64,000 nucleotides of DNA, taken from assembly GCA_003194525.1 (NCBI GenBank), contig NBIV01000247.1, positions 62,001-126,000 of the forward strand, written 5' to 3'. Made by a program: the position numbers and the translations under genes. How positions within the stretch are numbered: position 1 is the first letter of the stretch; each line of letters starts with the position of its first letter. Source of the stretch: Gracilariopsis chorda (Eukaryota; Rhodophyta; Florideophyceae; Gracilariales; Gracilariaceae). Shown here piece after piece: positions 44,281-54,794 of this stretch. The notes under the pieces are model-generated. The model searched no databases. It was not told the DNA's origin and was given only the letters and a program-made list of their open reading frames with translations.

Positions 44281-44940
44281 TCATCTGCTCAAGAGTTTGC
44301 CCTTCTTTTGCTGATTGGCATGCAACATGTTTCTATGTTCTCTCTTGGCTTGTTGCAAATGAGAACGGATGAATATAGACCTATCAGAGTTGTAGTTCTC
44401 TGAAGAAAAGAAGTACAAAGTATTCATGTCTACAAAAAGCTCATCTAAAACATTGAAGTTCAAGTCATGTATCTCGAACGTCGGGGATTTTGCACCTATT
44501 TTCCATATGGGAAGAAGCACAAATCTTAGCGAATCATCAAGCACTAAAATAACCACTGCAGTGTGCCAGTCTTTTTCGCTGTATGACTTCCATTCTTTGT
44601 AACTCAAGTCAAAATAATTCTTCCTGTTCATGCGACCAACTACATAGAACCACCCAACACAAAGTTCAGTCAGAATTTGATCAATGTTTAGCTGAAAGGT
44701 TGTATGGTATTGGAAAAACATGTTCTTTACTAACGTTCCATTGATTGATTTAAATCGGGCGGCTATAGAAGATGTACGCATACCATTGTTGATGTTTTTG
44801 AAGAAGACATGGAGACTAAACGGTTTTAATGGAGCAGCACTACACCAATTTGTAATTGATTCTGCAAAGGTATCAACGTCCTTTTGTGAGTTTGACGTCA
44901 TAAACTGCATCTTTGGGAACAGTGCCATTGGCTTTTGCAT
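44281..44940 (-). CDS. Orphan open frame, 219 codons, unrecognised
   Basis: An AT-rich reading frame with many aromatic residues (LCVGWFYVVGRMNRKNYFDL, WHTAVVILVLDDSLRFVLLP) that looks protein-coding and globular, with a basic C-terminus. No motif is recognised. It lies between the captured SF3B1 fragment and the decayed gene at 45.2-46.0 kb. Its upstream end may continue by splicing, because the start lacks a clear context. Confidence 0.35.
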   Translation of the reverse strand: MQKPMALFPKMQFMTSNSQKDVDTFAESITNWCSAAPLKPFSLHVFFKNINNGMRTSSIAARFKSINGTLVKNMFFQYHTTFQLNIDQILTELCVGWFYVVGRMNRKNYFDLSYKEWKSYSEKDWHTAVVILVLDDSLRFVLLPIWKIGAKSPTFEIHDLNFNVLDELFVDMNTLYFFSSENYNSDRSIFIRSHLQQAKREHRNMLHANQQKKGKLLSR

Positions 44941-45180
44941 CTTTTTGAGGGGCGATTGCGGGAGGTCGGAGGAAGACTAGTCTCGACAGCGAGGGAATAG
45001 AGGTACCGGTAGAAGTCGGTAGCAAGCGAAAGCTCGTGCTGGGAGTTTCGGGAGCCATACCTTCACCCTTAGATGCAGAATCCAAACCTTCGACACCATC
45101 AGCACACACAGAGCGGGCTTAAGAAAAGTGACTGAGCCAGGCTGCACTACAGCTTTCTGGAGTGATGTATTTGGAGGGCC

Positions 45181-46050
45181 ATGTACGACATGATGCACCG
45201 ACTCCGCTACGGTCTAGTGTTGTCGGCGTTGGGCACTTACGGCCCGAGAATTCTGAAGACCATCGAAGAAGATGAGGAGTGATTGCCGAGTGACCACCCG
45301 TTGCGGATGTCGCAGGCGACCATGGCGAACAATTTGGGCCATGAGCACTCGAAGCCGCCTCTCCAAACGCGGCTGACGTGGGGCATTGCGGACATCGATC
45401 GCTCTGGCACTTCAAAATTCATACCGGAATCGGTCGGCTGCGCTGTTCTGGACGAGTAGTTCTACCTACGCAAGGAGGCGCAGCAACACATTCTGAACAC
45501 GTGCAAATAGGTGGCAACGGACAGGCGGCTGGTTGCGTCCGACGCGGATGCGGTGGAGTGCTGGCTGCGGGAGTAAAAGCAATGGCGCAGGCAGTAGTCG
45601 GGCGAAGAAGACGGGCTCAAGACGTTTGACATGAAGCAGCAACTGCTGGAGGATGTGCCAGAAATTGGGCATTCTACAATGGCAAATGCAAGACAGTCGT
45701 ACAAACGATATTTTCAGACGCAGTTGATCGCACTGTCCTAGGCGCTACATGCAGTGGTGTTCTCGGAGATTTGTGTCACAACGCGCAGCAAGATTACTGT
45801 GACGGCCAAGTACAAGCGGCCGGTGTACGAAGAGTTCCATTGGGTGAACCGCAGAATCCAGCTGCGCCATCTTCACTCGCACTCACCTAAGTTACCCGCG
45901 CGCCACACCCAACTACTGCTTTCACCCCCTCCGCTCTCATATGCCTCAAACTCAAATATGTCTCTACTTGATGCCCACAAATCCTTTTATCCCTCTTCAG
46001 TACAGGCCACACTCCTCACCCAGACATCAATTTCGTTAGCTTCGAAATAG
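45181..46050 (+). pseudogene. Decayed protein gene, family unknown
   Basis: One frame keeps strong coding character over about 290 codons (MMHRLRYGLVLSALGTYGPR, KTIEEDEE, RKEAQQHILNTCK, DGLKTFDMKQQLLEDVP, YKRYFQTQLIALS). It is interrupted by a TGA at 45280, TAG at 45457, 45508, 45595 and 45739, and TAA at 45574. Several stops sit where Gln or Glu would suit the local sequence, consistent with C-to-T decay of CAG codons. I do not recognise the protein. Confidence 0.45.
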
Positions 46051-46230
46051 CTCACACATCTTCCGTTCTGTGCATTCCATACGCAACCAGTTCCATCCTA
46101 CGGCCGCTTGTGCCAAATCTTGCAGAACCATCAGAAGCGAAACTTCTGCCACAGCCCTGTTACCTGAAAACATGGGCGTTAGTGGGGTTCATGTCGAAAC
46201 CCGTTTTTAAACCCTACTTTACAAGGGAAT

Positions 46231-46743
46231 TTAGTTTTCTGGTTTGGAACTGAACCTCTGAGAATCACAACTGTTACATCCAACACATATCCAGAGCGAT
46301 TCACCTCTATCGATGACACAGAAAAGATAGTTCACGTCTGTGACAGTACTGACATTTTTGCACATATCACAAACAACTAACCAATGCTCGGATGCCGGGA
46401 ATGAGCACATGCAACACCGGCCCTCACCAAAAGCGTAGTCAACAGAAGAGCAAAATGGGCCTTTTGTTTCCCTATTGCTTGCCAGTTCGCCGAATGAACG
46501 TCCAGTTTGAAGCTGCAAACTTGTTAGAAACGTTGCAAAATGCGATCGCTTTGCGCTTTCGGTAAGATTAGATTTTGCTTCATCAGAACCAAAAGATGTG
46601 GTCAGATCTTCTTCATGTGACCTGCTTCGTTTCCGGTTCTTAGCATTGGAGCTAGACATGTTTGCACCGTCAATCTCAGTTTTGGTACGGATGAAGAATG
46701 TCAAGAGGTTTCCAAACAAAGCGACGAAGTAAGACTTGAACAC
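46231..46743 (-). CDS. Cysteine-rich small protein, possible zinc-binding module
   Basis: 170 codons. A basic nuclear-type stretch (NAKNRKRSRSHEED) follows an internal Met. The C-terminal third has CCMC, CDMC and CVGCNSC pairs, spaced like a cross-brace zinc module. It lies just outside the left inverted repeat of the MULE, so it is probably not part of that element unless the element's ends are misplaced. Unrecognised. Confidence 0.35.
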   Translation of the reverse strand: MFKSYFVALFGNLLTFFIRTKTEIDGANMSSSNAKNRKRSRSHEEDLTTSFGSDEAKSNLTESAKRSHFATFLTSLQLQTGRSFGELASNRETKGPFCSSVDYAFGEGRCCMCSFPASEHWLVVCDMCKNVSTVTDVNYLFCVIDRGESLWICVGCNSCDSQRFSSKPEN

Positions 46744-46847
46744 TCTAACAATGATTGGATCATTTGGTACGATTGAGCTACTTGTAGCTGTTTACATATG
46801 ATGTATTGAATCAGATTTTGCGTTCATTGCGTTGTCTACAAAAGAAT

Positions 46848-47029
46848 GGCAAGAGCCGAATCGACAAGACGTAGCTGACGTAGGACCTGCAGCCAACCCG
46901 GTAGTGGTGTCCAACATGTGCGACTCAGCTCTTAGGGGCATATAGACACATAGAGCACCCTGTAATGCACAGCCTATGATAGCGTGGGGTTCAAGATCTG
47001 CTGACCTGTAGCTCAACGACTGGGACACA
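46848..47029 (+). repeat. MULE left terminal inverted repeat
   Basis: 182 bp whose reverse complement matches 51522-51702 with about 17 differences and one indel. It contains GACGTAGCTGACGTAGGACC-like sequence near the outer end. Confidence 0.85.
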
Positions 47030-47543
47030 GATACTCCACTCACTGAGCAAAAAGTCCCCGCATCGTCGAAGAGAATCGGAATGGCGCGCACTATACTATT
47101 CCAAAACCCCTCCCCATCACGTCTAAGTTGCATCTCTCCCTGTCTCTGTCACTCTTTCCGATGCTTTTCGTTTATTGACGCTAATCTATCATCTGATGTG
47201 AAGCGCACATCGCACTCAGTTGAAAGTTCTATCTCGTTATAAGTACGTTGTTCAACTCTGCTGTCAACATTTATTGTATCTGTAACAATGTTTTACTTAC
47301 CTCCTAGCGTCTTTCGTGCTTTTCGAAGATTTGCAGAGCTTTTTCTACCGCCTCATTGATTTCTGTCCTTGATGGTTCTGCGGCTCCGGAAGATTGCCTT
47401 TGCGAGTTATCTTTAACATCATCGCCATTAGTTGCGCTCTTTTTTTGCAGTGAACCGTTCCGTGAAGCTTTTCTTGCGCTTTAATATCCGTACATTAGCC
47501 TTGTTTGGAGGTTTGATTACGGGAATACGCCCATAGGCCCATT

Positions 47544-48362
47544 CTATACCTCCGAAGTCTTGTTCAGGATTGTTACAATGTTCATATGTCTTGAAGCTTT
47601 TGAGAGGTAGAACTTGTCCTTCATTGTAGTTCTGGAAGGCCGTTCGAAGAACTTGCACACACGCACAAAGTCCTCCTCCGTTTCCCCAGCCATGAACCCC
47701 ATGACGTATATAAGCGTAAAGCCATCATTAGCGCTTCCGTTTATCGTAAACAGAGGAAAGCCGTAACGATTGTCAATTGCTTTACAATCAACTGATATTC
47801 CTGGGACCACCCCAAACCTTTTATAATCTTCAATCCATTCTTTTAAAGCCCAGCAGGCGGAGTTCATCCGACCTTGTGCATCGTAGGTAAAGGAGAATTC
47901 GTTCTGAAGGTCCTCTTCATGAAGAGACATGAGTCTCTCTAGAACTTTGGTGCACTCTAAATCCTTCGGATTTGCAACAGACCTGTTGTAGCCTACGATT
48001 TGACGGACAAAATGCACGTTGATAGGGACCCCATACTTGTCGGACAGATATCGAACAGTGTCCGCGAGGTTCATATGCCAGTTATTTGGCATTTGCACGG
48101 CTTCTGACTGCATCTTTGGAGATAGATGCCTAATCCCTCCATTACCTTTTGCAGGAAAGTGATTGTGCGTTGCATTTTGGAATTCAGCTACGTAGCAACT
48201 ACCATCCTCTTTCTGTTGAGGGCTGAGCGTCTTTATCGTCAAGGAAAAGTCGCAAAGCTGCTTCTCATGTCGTTGACGGCATTTCAGTATGCATTTCTTC
48301 AGCACACGATTGCAAACGACTCCCACTGCGACAATCAACCTCCATGGGTTTGTTGCCGACAA
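47544..48362 (-). CDS. MULE transposase (partial catalytic domain)
   Basis: 272 codons. The N-terminal part resembles a DNA-binding region with cysteines and histidines (CILKCRQRHEKQLCDFSLTI, CYVAEFQNATHNHFP), as in WRKY-GCM1/FAR1-type zinc fingers. The catalytic part begins GISVDCKAIDNRYGFPLFTI, giving the first catalytic Asp, then NDGFTLIYVMGFMAGETEED, the expected Mutator block ending in the conserved E-x2-E-x-F. The second Asp, the final Glu and the C-terminal zinc motif are not visible downstream (47428-47658 is another frame without them), so the domain looks truncated. Confidence 0.72.
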   Translation of the reverse strand: MSATNPWRLIVAVGVVCNRVLKKCILKCRQRHEKQLCDFSLTIKTLSPQQKEDGSCYVAEFQNATHNHFPAKGNGGIRHLSPKMQSEAVQMPNNWHMNLADTVRYLSDKYGVPINVHFVRQIVGYNRSVANPKDLECTKVLERLMSLHEEDLQNEFSFTYDAQGRMNSACWALKEWIEDYKRFGVVPGISVDCKAIDNRYGFPLFTINGSANDGFTLIYVMGFMAGETEEDFVRVCKFFERPSRTTMKDKFYLSKASRHMNIVTILNKTSEV

Positions 48363-49227
48363 AGATAGATGTACGGCATTTAAGACTGAATCCCAGACAC
48401 TCAGAAATATACCTTACTTCCTTTAAAACATCCTGCCCGGGTGCGTTCATCTGCACACTTCGAAAATACGCGATGACAGCTGCCTTGAAAACCTCATCTA
48501 CATCCAATTCTTCGTTTGCTTCCTCTCTTACAGGAGACAGCTCCTCATCGGAAGAGCTCGTGTTGACGGCGTATCCACTCTCTTCGCCATTGTGAACAAC
48601 AGTTTCATTGAAGCTGGTTTTCTCATCGTTTGGGATGGCCAACAAATCGTAGGGGACGTCCTCGTCTTCGTCCATTGACATAAACTGTTCAATGAGCTCA
48701 GAGCCGCCAACCTCCTCACCGTTATTCATATCTTCCATCATATGATCGGCTTCTTCTGCCTGACCTCTGGAAATAGTGCTAAGAACTTTGCTCCATTCGA
48801 CGCTGTCAAACTCCAGGAACGGCTTTATCTGTGAAGGTGTCTCGTGGTTTTCGTCGCATAAATTGTCATGAAACGATTCGTCATTTCTATTGGCAACGTC
48901 ACTGACGTTACTGACCTTAATGTCTTCATTTTTGACGCCATATACCTTTATCTGCGATGAATCTGTATTTCCGTGATCTGTAAACTTCTGTTCACTATCC
49001 CCGTCAACTTTTTGCATTTCCCTGACGGTGGTTCGTGACATGGGACGCAGTGTGGGTTTTGGTTTCAATTTCCTGAGAGAAACATGTTCCATCTTAAGTA
49101 GATTGTGGTCATGGATTATTATTGGGGGTGGTACATGGGCATGAATCAATTGAAGATGCTTTCCTGACATGAGGATGGGGTTCTGACGAACTGTGATCTC
49201 GTCACAAAAGACAGTGGTGCTGTTCAC
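48265..49227 (-). CDS. MULE acidic N-terminal segment of transposase
   Basis: 320 codons, strongly acidic (EEADHMMEDMNNGEEVGGSE, SMDEDEDVPYD). It ends in a segment overlapping the start of the transposase frame at 48265-48362, where a short intron or a frame change must link the two. No folded domain is recognised. It is probably the N-terminal part of the transposase protein. Confidence 0.5.
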   Translation of the reverse strand: MNSTTVFCDEITVRQNPILMSGKHLQLIHAHVPPPIIIHDHNLLKMEHVSLRKLKPKPTLRPMSRTTVREMQKVDGDSEQKFTDHGNTDSSQIKVYGVKNEDIKVSNVSDVANRNDESFHDNLCDENHETPSQIKPFLEFDSVEWSKVLSTISRGQAEEADHMMEDMNNGEEVGGSELIEQFMSMDEDEDVPYDLLAIPNDEKTSFNETVVHNGEESGYAVNTSSSDEELSPVREEANEELDVDEVFKAAVIAYFRSVQMNAPGQDVLKEVRYISECLGFSLKCRTSIFVGNKPMEVDCRSGSRLQSCAEEMHTEMPSTT

Positions 49228-49392
49228 ACTACTGACAACCGGAGTGAAGGGGAAGCATTTCTCGTAAAGGGAATCCCAATGTTAATGGCCATGCCCTCTT
49301 ACTTTCGTTCGAAAACCCTGAAAGTAATTCAACAGTTTCTCCTTCATCGCAAAACAATGCTTTACGTTCGTCTCTTCATTTTCATACGGCGG

Positions 49393-49875
49393 TTAGTGGG
49401 AATGATTGAAGTTTAAGAGGGTATTCCAACTCACGGATGTTATGCTCCGCAATGAAAGCACTATACTTGAAGGACAAAATTTGTGCCGCCAACAACGAAA
49501 TCTTGCAGTCAGGATACGGGTTCGCCTTGGGTCTTTCTTCACTGGTTTCTGAATGTAGCACATGTAATGAAGACCGTATGGGAACCATTTCTCGCGATTG
49601 ATAGTATAGACAATTTGGATCATGTCTTCCACCTCCCCGGCATATTTGAAACGCTCTTGACTAGGATCTCGTCGAAGAATATCCCCTAGAGACATTGTAA
49701 AAAATCCATCCATGATTTCATTCATGATCTCTTTCACTTCAAACGGCGCACTTTTGACTTCTATCGGAACTCTAAATCGTACCTTTGTTTCCGATATTCT
49801 CCGAGGCATTTGCGGCATATTAGAGTTCTCATACTCAATCCTTCTCCGTACCTCTTCTTTTGATATTCTTTGCAT
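49393..49875 (-). CDS. MULE internal coding segment, unrecognised
   Basis: 160 codons, rich in charged residues, with FRVPIEVKSAPFEVKEIMNE and MIQIVYTINREKWFPYGLHY in the middle. The composition is coding-like. It lies between protease and transposase on the same strand and could be an exon of either. Confidence 0.4.
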   Translation of the reverse strand: MQRISKEEVRRRIEYENSNMPQMPRRISETKVRFRVPIEVKSAPFEVKEIMNEIMDGFFTMSLGDILRRDPSQERFKYAGEVEDMIQIVYTINREKWFPYGLHYMCYIQKPVKKDPRRTRILTARFRCWRHKFCPSSIVLSLRSITSVSWNTLLNFNHSH

Positions 49876-50248
49876 TCTGTCCCTTTATAAGAAGAGCAGT
49901 AGTATCATTGATATTAACCTCGATCAGGGTCTTAGCAACATACTGAAATTCATTGATGCCACTTTCTCTATCGCGATCCATCTCCTTATGCTGCCCATCC
50001 CCTGCAGCACTGTCTTCCCCAATATCTACTTCAGATTCTCCTGCATACTTTCCCTCTTCAGCAGTGCTCCAAGTGTCATCATCAGTGAGCCTATTCTCCT
50101 GTTGATCCTGCCCATGATCCACACACTCACTGGCGTAGCCCAATTTATGAAGCTTCTTCACACGCACAGGAGGCAGGAAGTCCGAACGTCGTAAAAGTGA
50201 ATATCGAATCTTCTTCAGACTAGTTCGACATTCCTCCCTCAGATTAAA

Positions 50249-51208
50249 TTAGTGATCACGGTGATGAGCTCTATACGAAGAAACTTGGGTTTCACTCACG
50301 GTAACAACTTCATAAAAGATAGAAGCCAAGAATACCTGTAGTATTCTACTCTTCAATGCGGCCCAGCGATACGGATGAGTAAGACTTCTATTAGAACTGC
50401 TTCTGTACGTCTGTGTAGGAGCAAATCCCCGTTCGGTAGCAAATTCAGCTGCGAGGGATATCAAATAGCAACCACAGCTATAACCGTCTCTTTGACGCTT
50501 GTATCCTAAATTATCCAACATGTAGTGTCTCTTGGACACAGCAGCAATGCCCTTCCCATTGAATATAGAATACTCGAATACCTCTTTGAAGATCTTCATA
50601 CCTTCATTCGGAACAGCGGAGCGCAGACTATTTCCAAAGAACACCGTTGACTTTTCTCTTCGCCCACGAGAAGATCCAATACATCGTTTTCCAACAAAAA
50701 CTCCCCACTGGTTTCTACTAATACAGACAGGAATTACAACTGTATGAATTTTGCTATCATCGCCAGTGAAGTTTTTCAAGAAGTCGTTTCTCATTTCGTT
50801 AAGAAAGTCAGCGTGACTTTTATCATTCTTTTCCGAACGCCTTTAGTAGTTATATAGCGATGCACCCACGGTATCTGGACAAATGCAAGCACCAGGTTTC
50901 GGCTTCATGTCCATCAAAGTGGCGTTTATAAGATCAGAGCACATTTGTGACTCTGGAAGAGAGCTGTGAGCCGCTGAGATGGGGGTGTAGTAAGACATTT
51001 CAGCCTTCACGATTGGATAAATATTGCTGTGGATGATAGAGCAACCACGTATAGAATCCGTTACATTCATGCCAGTGTTCAAAGCTAGGTTTGAGTAGAA
51101 ATCTCGGCACAACTTTGAGGCATGGGGGTTATCATTGGAAGATAGAACAGTGTTCAAGACAGCGTCATCAAATAAAGAGCAAGATTCATCTGTATTACAA
51201 AACATCAT
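50249..51208 (-). CDS. Ulp1/SENP-like C48 cysteine protease of the MULE
   Basis: Two open segments (51208-50843 and 50794-50249) probably joined by a short intron. The second carries the C48 catalytic layout: ISRNQWGVFVGKR (the W-x-hydrophobic strand where the catalytic His normally sits; here N-Q-W replaces H-W), TVFFGNSL (a candidate position for the Asp, with N here), and QRDGYSCGCYLISLA (oxyanion Gln and nucleophile Cys). Such SUMO-protease-like genes are known passengers of some MULEs. If His and Asp are truly replaced, it may be inactive. Confidence 0.65.
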
Positions 51209-51521
51209 GCGTTAGAGATCTTCATGCATCATGATCACTAATTTGCAAGCAAAACGTACTTGAACCAAGAACCATTGATAGAAGTAAGATTGCAAGCTTT
51301 ACAGAACAAGAAAAAAGAATACAATACGACAAAATGGTCGCAAAGGAAAGGCAATACAAGAATATCGGGGAGTGATAGAATACAACAAGACAGGAGAAGT
51401 AGCAAAAACCGAAAGACGCGATACCAGAAAGAAGCGATGACGGCAGCCATTCACGTCGTTTGGAAATCAGCGTGCTCTTGACGTCGTCGAGATGAGATAT
51501 TGACATGTTTTACGCCATCAT

Positions 51522-51702
51522 TGTGACCAGTCATTGAGCTACAAGTCAGCAGATCTTGAACCCCACACTTTCATAGGCTGTGCAATACACGGTGCTCTAT
51601 GTGCCGATATGCCCCTAAAAGCTGAGTCACACATTTTGGACCCCACTACCAGATTGGCTGCAGGTCCTACGTCAGCTACGTCGTGTCGATTCGGCTCTTG
51701 CC
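51522..51702 (-). repeat. MULE right terminal inverted repeat
   Basis: 181 bp, inverted partner of 46848-47029, followed by ACAAAAGTAT. Confidence 0.85.
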
Positions 51703-51712
51703 ACAAAAGTAT

Positions 51713-52691
51713 TGGCTCGTGTTCAGTTTAAATGTTGTGGGGCGTTACCCAAAGCTTTGAAGCGAATGTGATTGCAAGCGATGTATGTACGGCGAGGATG
51801 TAAATAATCAGGAGGCTCTCATATGTTGTCGTGCAGCAGCAGCGCAATGGCTGCTTCCCGCTGCTTAAGAGATCAAAACCATCAAAACGGTAGTTCACGA
51901 TAGTGGCTTGCCCCTCCCCAACGCGTTTTGCTGTAAACAAAACATGCCTCCCGCACAGCAGCTACACCGGCACACTGGCTCACTACTTTCGCGCCCTCGT
52001 GCCATCCTTATTCGCGCGTTGCGGTGGTCCTTTGCGAAGAACATAACACGCACATCACCGTCCTCACGATCACGTTCGTTACAAAATCCATCACATGGCA
52101 ATGGTCACAGCTGTTCAATATCAGTACACTCGCAGCTTGGCCCTGCGCTTGGCACTTTGAAGGTGCCATCGGCTGTCTCTTTGCGACTTTCATCCCCATG
52201 TGTGCGAGACTCTCATCGCGCGCGCCGCTTTGCTCGATATGATGCCAGACCCTTTCTGAAATCAGCAAGTGTACTTTTGCATATGTATCAACAAAGTTGG
52301 TGACGCCGAGCATCATGAGGTTGTGCAGAAACACCAAGCACGACTTGGGAGGCCAGAAAAGTGGATGGCGAAGGGCGGACGTGATGATGATGATGAGACA
52401 GGAAAAGGTGAATGCGATGTGGCCACAGTTTCATTGTCATTACATGTCATTGCCATGACGATCCGTATATCTCGAGACTGGTGAGCAGCGAAGGAAGGTG
52501 CGAGCGTGAATGTGCCGACATCATAGGCACCTATAAAGACACTTTAGTAGAAGAGGCTTGATATTAAAGACAGATGCCCCGAGTAGTCCAAAAGGAGACG
52601 CGCCAAACACAAAGTTTCCAAGCCTCATATAGCATGCACTGCTTAACAGATGGATGCGCGTCCTTAAAGAATGAAGCCGGGCTGACACGCT
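51713..52691. other. Stretch without recognisable gene right of the MULE
   Basis: Open frames such as 52008-52337 (minus) and 51908-52303 (plus) oppose each other and show no domain. The tandem-repeat region begins at about 52693. Confidence 0.45.
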
Positions 52692-52692
52692 C

Positions 52693-53359
52693 CTTATAGT
52701 AGTGTTACTTGTAAGTATGGGCTAGGACAGCGATTTAGGCGGTATCGGCTTGGGCATGGTACTGACACAGAACGTTGACCTTATAGTAGTGTTGCATGTA
52801 AGTGTGGGTTTGCGCTTGGTTTTTGGGGGTGTGGGCAAGCGCTTGGTTCTGACGCAAAACGTTGAACGAGTGGTGGAATCGCTGTATGTACGTTTTTCAT
52901 GCCTTCAGTGGATGACGAAGCGCTGTGCGCCGGTTATGAAACAAACGCTTGAGCTCAAAAAACCTGGCTAAATATTATAGAATGCTTGGTTCGGCTAAAA
53001 ACCAAGCGCATACATCAAAAAATTAGGATTTGACATCGCCGTTTGCGCTTGGTTTTAGGCATATATGGCACGTGTTGCGTGCATGTCGTGTAAGTAGCGT
53101 AGTTGAGGGCATATTTAAAGGTTTAGCGCGCCAATACAGGGTGCCCCAGCGCTTGGTTTTAGCCATGATTTGTCAGAGCCTTGTAGGAAGGTCCTGAAAG
53201 TGCGCGCGCGCGCATAGGTGCGTGTCGGAGGCTTTGGAAGCATGGTTTCTGAGCTGGTTTGGCAAGGTTTGGTCGCATGCTCCATGTGCTTGGTTTTAGC
53301 CAGCTTTTCACAGACCAAGCGCGTGGGATGTTTTTTGGCTCATTTGTAGAATGTGGGCA
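52693..53359. repeat. Degenerate repeat region, partial units
   Basis: Two partial copies of the 454-bp unit (starting with CTTATAGTAGTGTTACTTG at 52693 and a related start at 52780), followed by scattered GCTTGGTTTT motifs at about 52980, 53040, 53150 and 53285, some paired with AACCAAGC nearby. Confidence 0.7.
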
Positions 53360-53733
53360 GGCGCTTGGTTTTGGACTGGCTTGTAGAAACCAAGCAACAC
53401 GTCAATATTTCGCACATTGTACAAATGTACGAAAGCGCTTGGTTTTGGACACAGTTGCCCAAAGCAAACATTTCGGGCATGTTTACGCACATTGTGCAAA
53501 TGATCGAAAGCGCTTGGTTTTGAGCACATTCACGCAACCTAGCAGTGCGGGGTTTTTTCGCACATCGTAGAAATATGTGAAAGAGCTTTGTTTTAGGCCG
53601 TTTAGGTGAGAGACCAAGCAAAGCGTGGATTTTTTTGCACATTGTACAAGACTACAAAAGCGCATGGTTTTTGCAACATTTGCTAAAACCATGCTATGCA
53701 GGCATGTTAACGCATATTGTGCAAAAGAGCGAA
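53360..53733. repeat. 73-77-bp tandem repeat with GCGCTTGGTTTT core
   Basis: Five diverged units starting at 53360, 53434, 53509, 53582 and 53659. Each opens with AGCGCTTGG-like sequence and ends with GCACATTGTNCAAA-like sequence. Several units also contain ACCAAGC, the inverse of the core, so single units could form hairpins. Confidence 0.8.
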
Positions 53734-53737
53734 AGCG

Positions 53738-54645
53738 CTTATAGTAGTGTTACTTGTAAGTATGGGCTAGGACAGCATTTTAGGGGGTGTCGGCTTGGGC
53801 ATGGTACTGACACAGAACGTTGACCTAGTGGTGGAAACGCTGTATGCCCGTGTATGTGCATTTTTGACCCCTTGTGTGGAGAACGTTGTCCTGTAGGCAC
53901 TGTATGATACATTCCGGACGGCTGAAAAATGTGGACGCAGATTATACAGGACAGCGTTTTGCAAAAACGTTGTCCTGGGTTCAAAAAATTTATATTTTGC
54001 ACCCCCCCTAGGACATGGTTTTGGAAGGATTTGGCACGTGCCTGGTGCGTGCACCACAAAAGCGGGTTTTCGAGGTACGTAAAGGCATTCTCCGTGCCAA
54101 AATGAACGTGCTCTCGGACAACGTTCTTCGCGTATTGCGTCAGACGCGTGCAAGTGGTTATGCTTGTGTAAGTGAAGCGCAAATGCTCAATCTTATAGTA
54201 GTGTTACTTGTAAGTATGGGCTAGAACAGCGTTTTAGGGGGTGTCGGCTTCGGCATGGTACTGACACAGAACGTTGACCTAGTGGTGGAAACGCTGTATG
54301 CGCGTGTATATGCATTTTTGACCCCTTGTGTGGAGAACGTTGTCCTGTAGGCACTGTATGATACATTCCGGACGGCTGAAAAATGTGGACGCAGATTATA
54401 CAGAACAGCGTTTTGCAAAAACGTTGTCCTGGGTTCAAAAAATTAATATTTTGCACCCCCCCTAGGACATGGTTTTGGAAGGATTTGGCACGTGCCTGGT
54501 GCGTGCACCACAAAAGCGGGTTTTCGAGGTACGTAAAGGCATTCTCTGTGCCAAAATGAACGTGCTCTAGGACAACTTTTTTCGCGTATTCCGTCAGACG
54601 CGTGCAAGTGGTTATGCTTGTGTAAGTGAAGCGCAAATGCTCAAT
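53738..54645. repeat. 454-bp tandem duplication
   Basis: Copy 1 is 53738-54191 and copy 2 is 54192-54645, with only a few percent difference. Both begin CTTATAGTAGTGTTACTTG and end AATGCTCAAT. A minus-strand frame of about 147 codons remains open in both copies, but the differences change amino acids freely, so I do not call it a gene. Confidence 0.9.
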
Positions 54646-54794
54646 CTGAGCTGCGTTTTTCTTCGCTCCCGAGACATATGAGGCTTCGCAGAGCGGTCGT
54701 AGCACTTTTGTGTTTGTTGAGGGGGGTAAGATTGGATTTTTCATGTTGGATATGTGGTTTTAGCGTTCATTACGCTTCGGAAGGGAAGCGGTTC

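Larger units (their letters stand above)
46848..51702 (-). mobile_element. MULE DNA transposon with Ulp1-like protease gene
   Basis: 4.86-kb element bounded by about 180-bp terminal inverted repeats, roughly 90% identical by eye, whose outer ends read GGCAAGAGCC...GGCTCTTGCC. A near-perfect 10-bp direct repeat lies just outside (ACAAAAGAAT at 46838-46847, ACAAAAGTAT at 51703-51712, 9 of 10), in the usual 8-11-bp range for MULEs. All supportable coding is on the minus strand: a C48 cysteine protease first, then a MULE transposase. The transposase domain appears cut short, so this copy is probably not autonomous. Confidence 0.8.

Noticed and set aside
46231-46743. Cysteine-rich frame as a terminal exon of the MULE
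   Set aside because: The inverted repeats and matching 10-bp flanking repeat place the element's end at 46848, outside this frame.
52008-52337. 109-codon minus frame
   Set aside because: Opposed by longer plus frames and without recognisable motif; not enough to call a gene.
53360-54645. CRISPR-like array
   Set aside because: Repeats are long, diverged and contiguous without unique spacers, in a eukaryotic transposon landscape with no cas genes.
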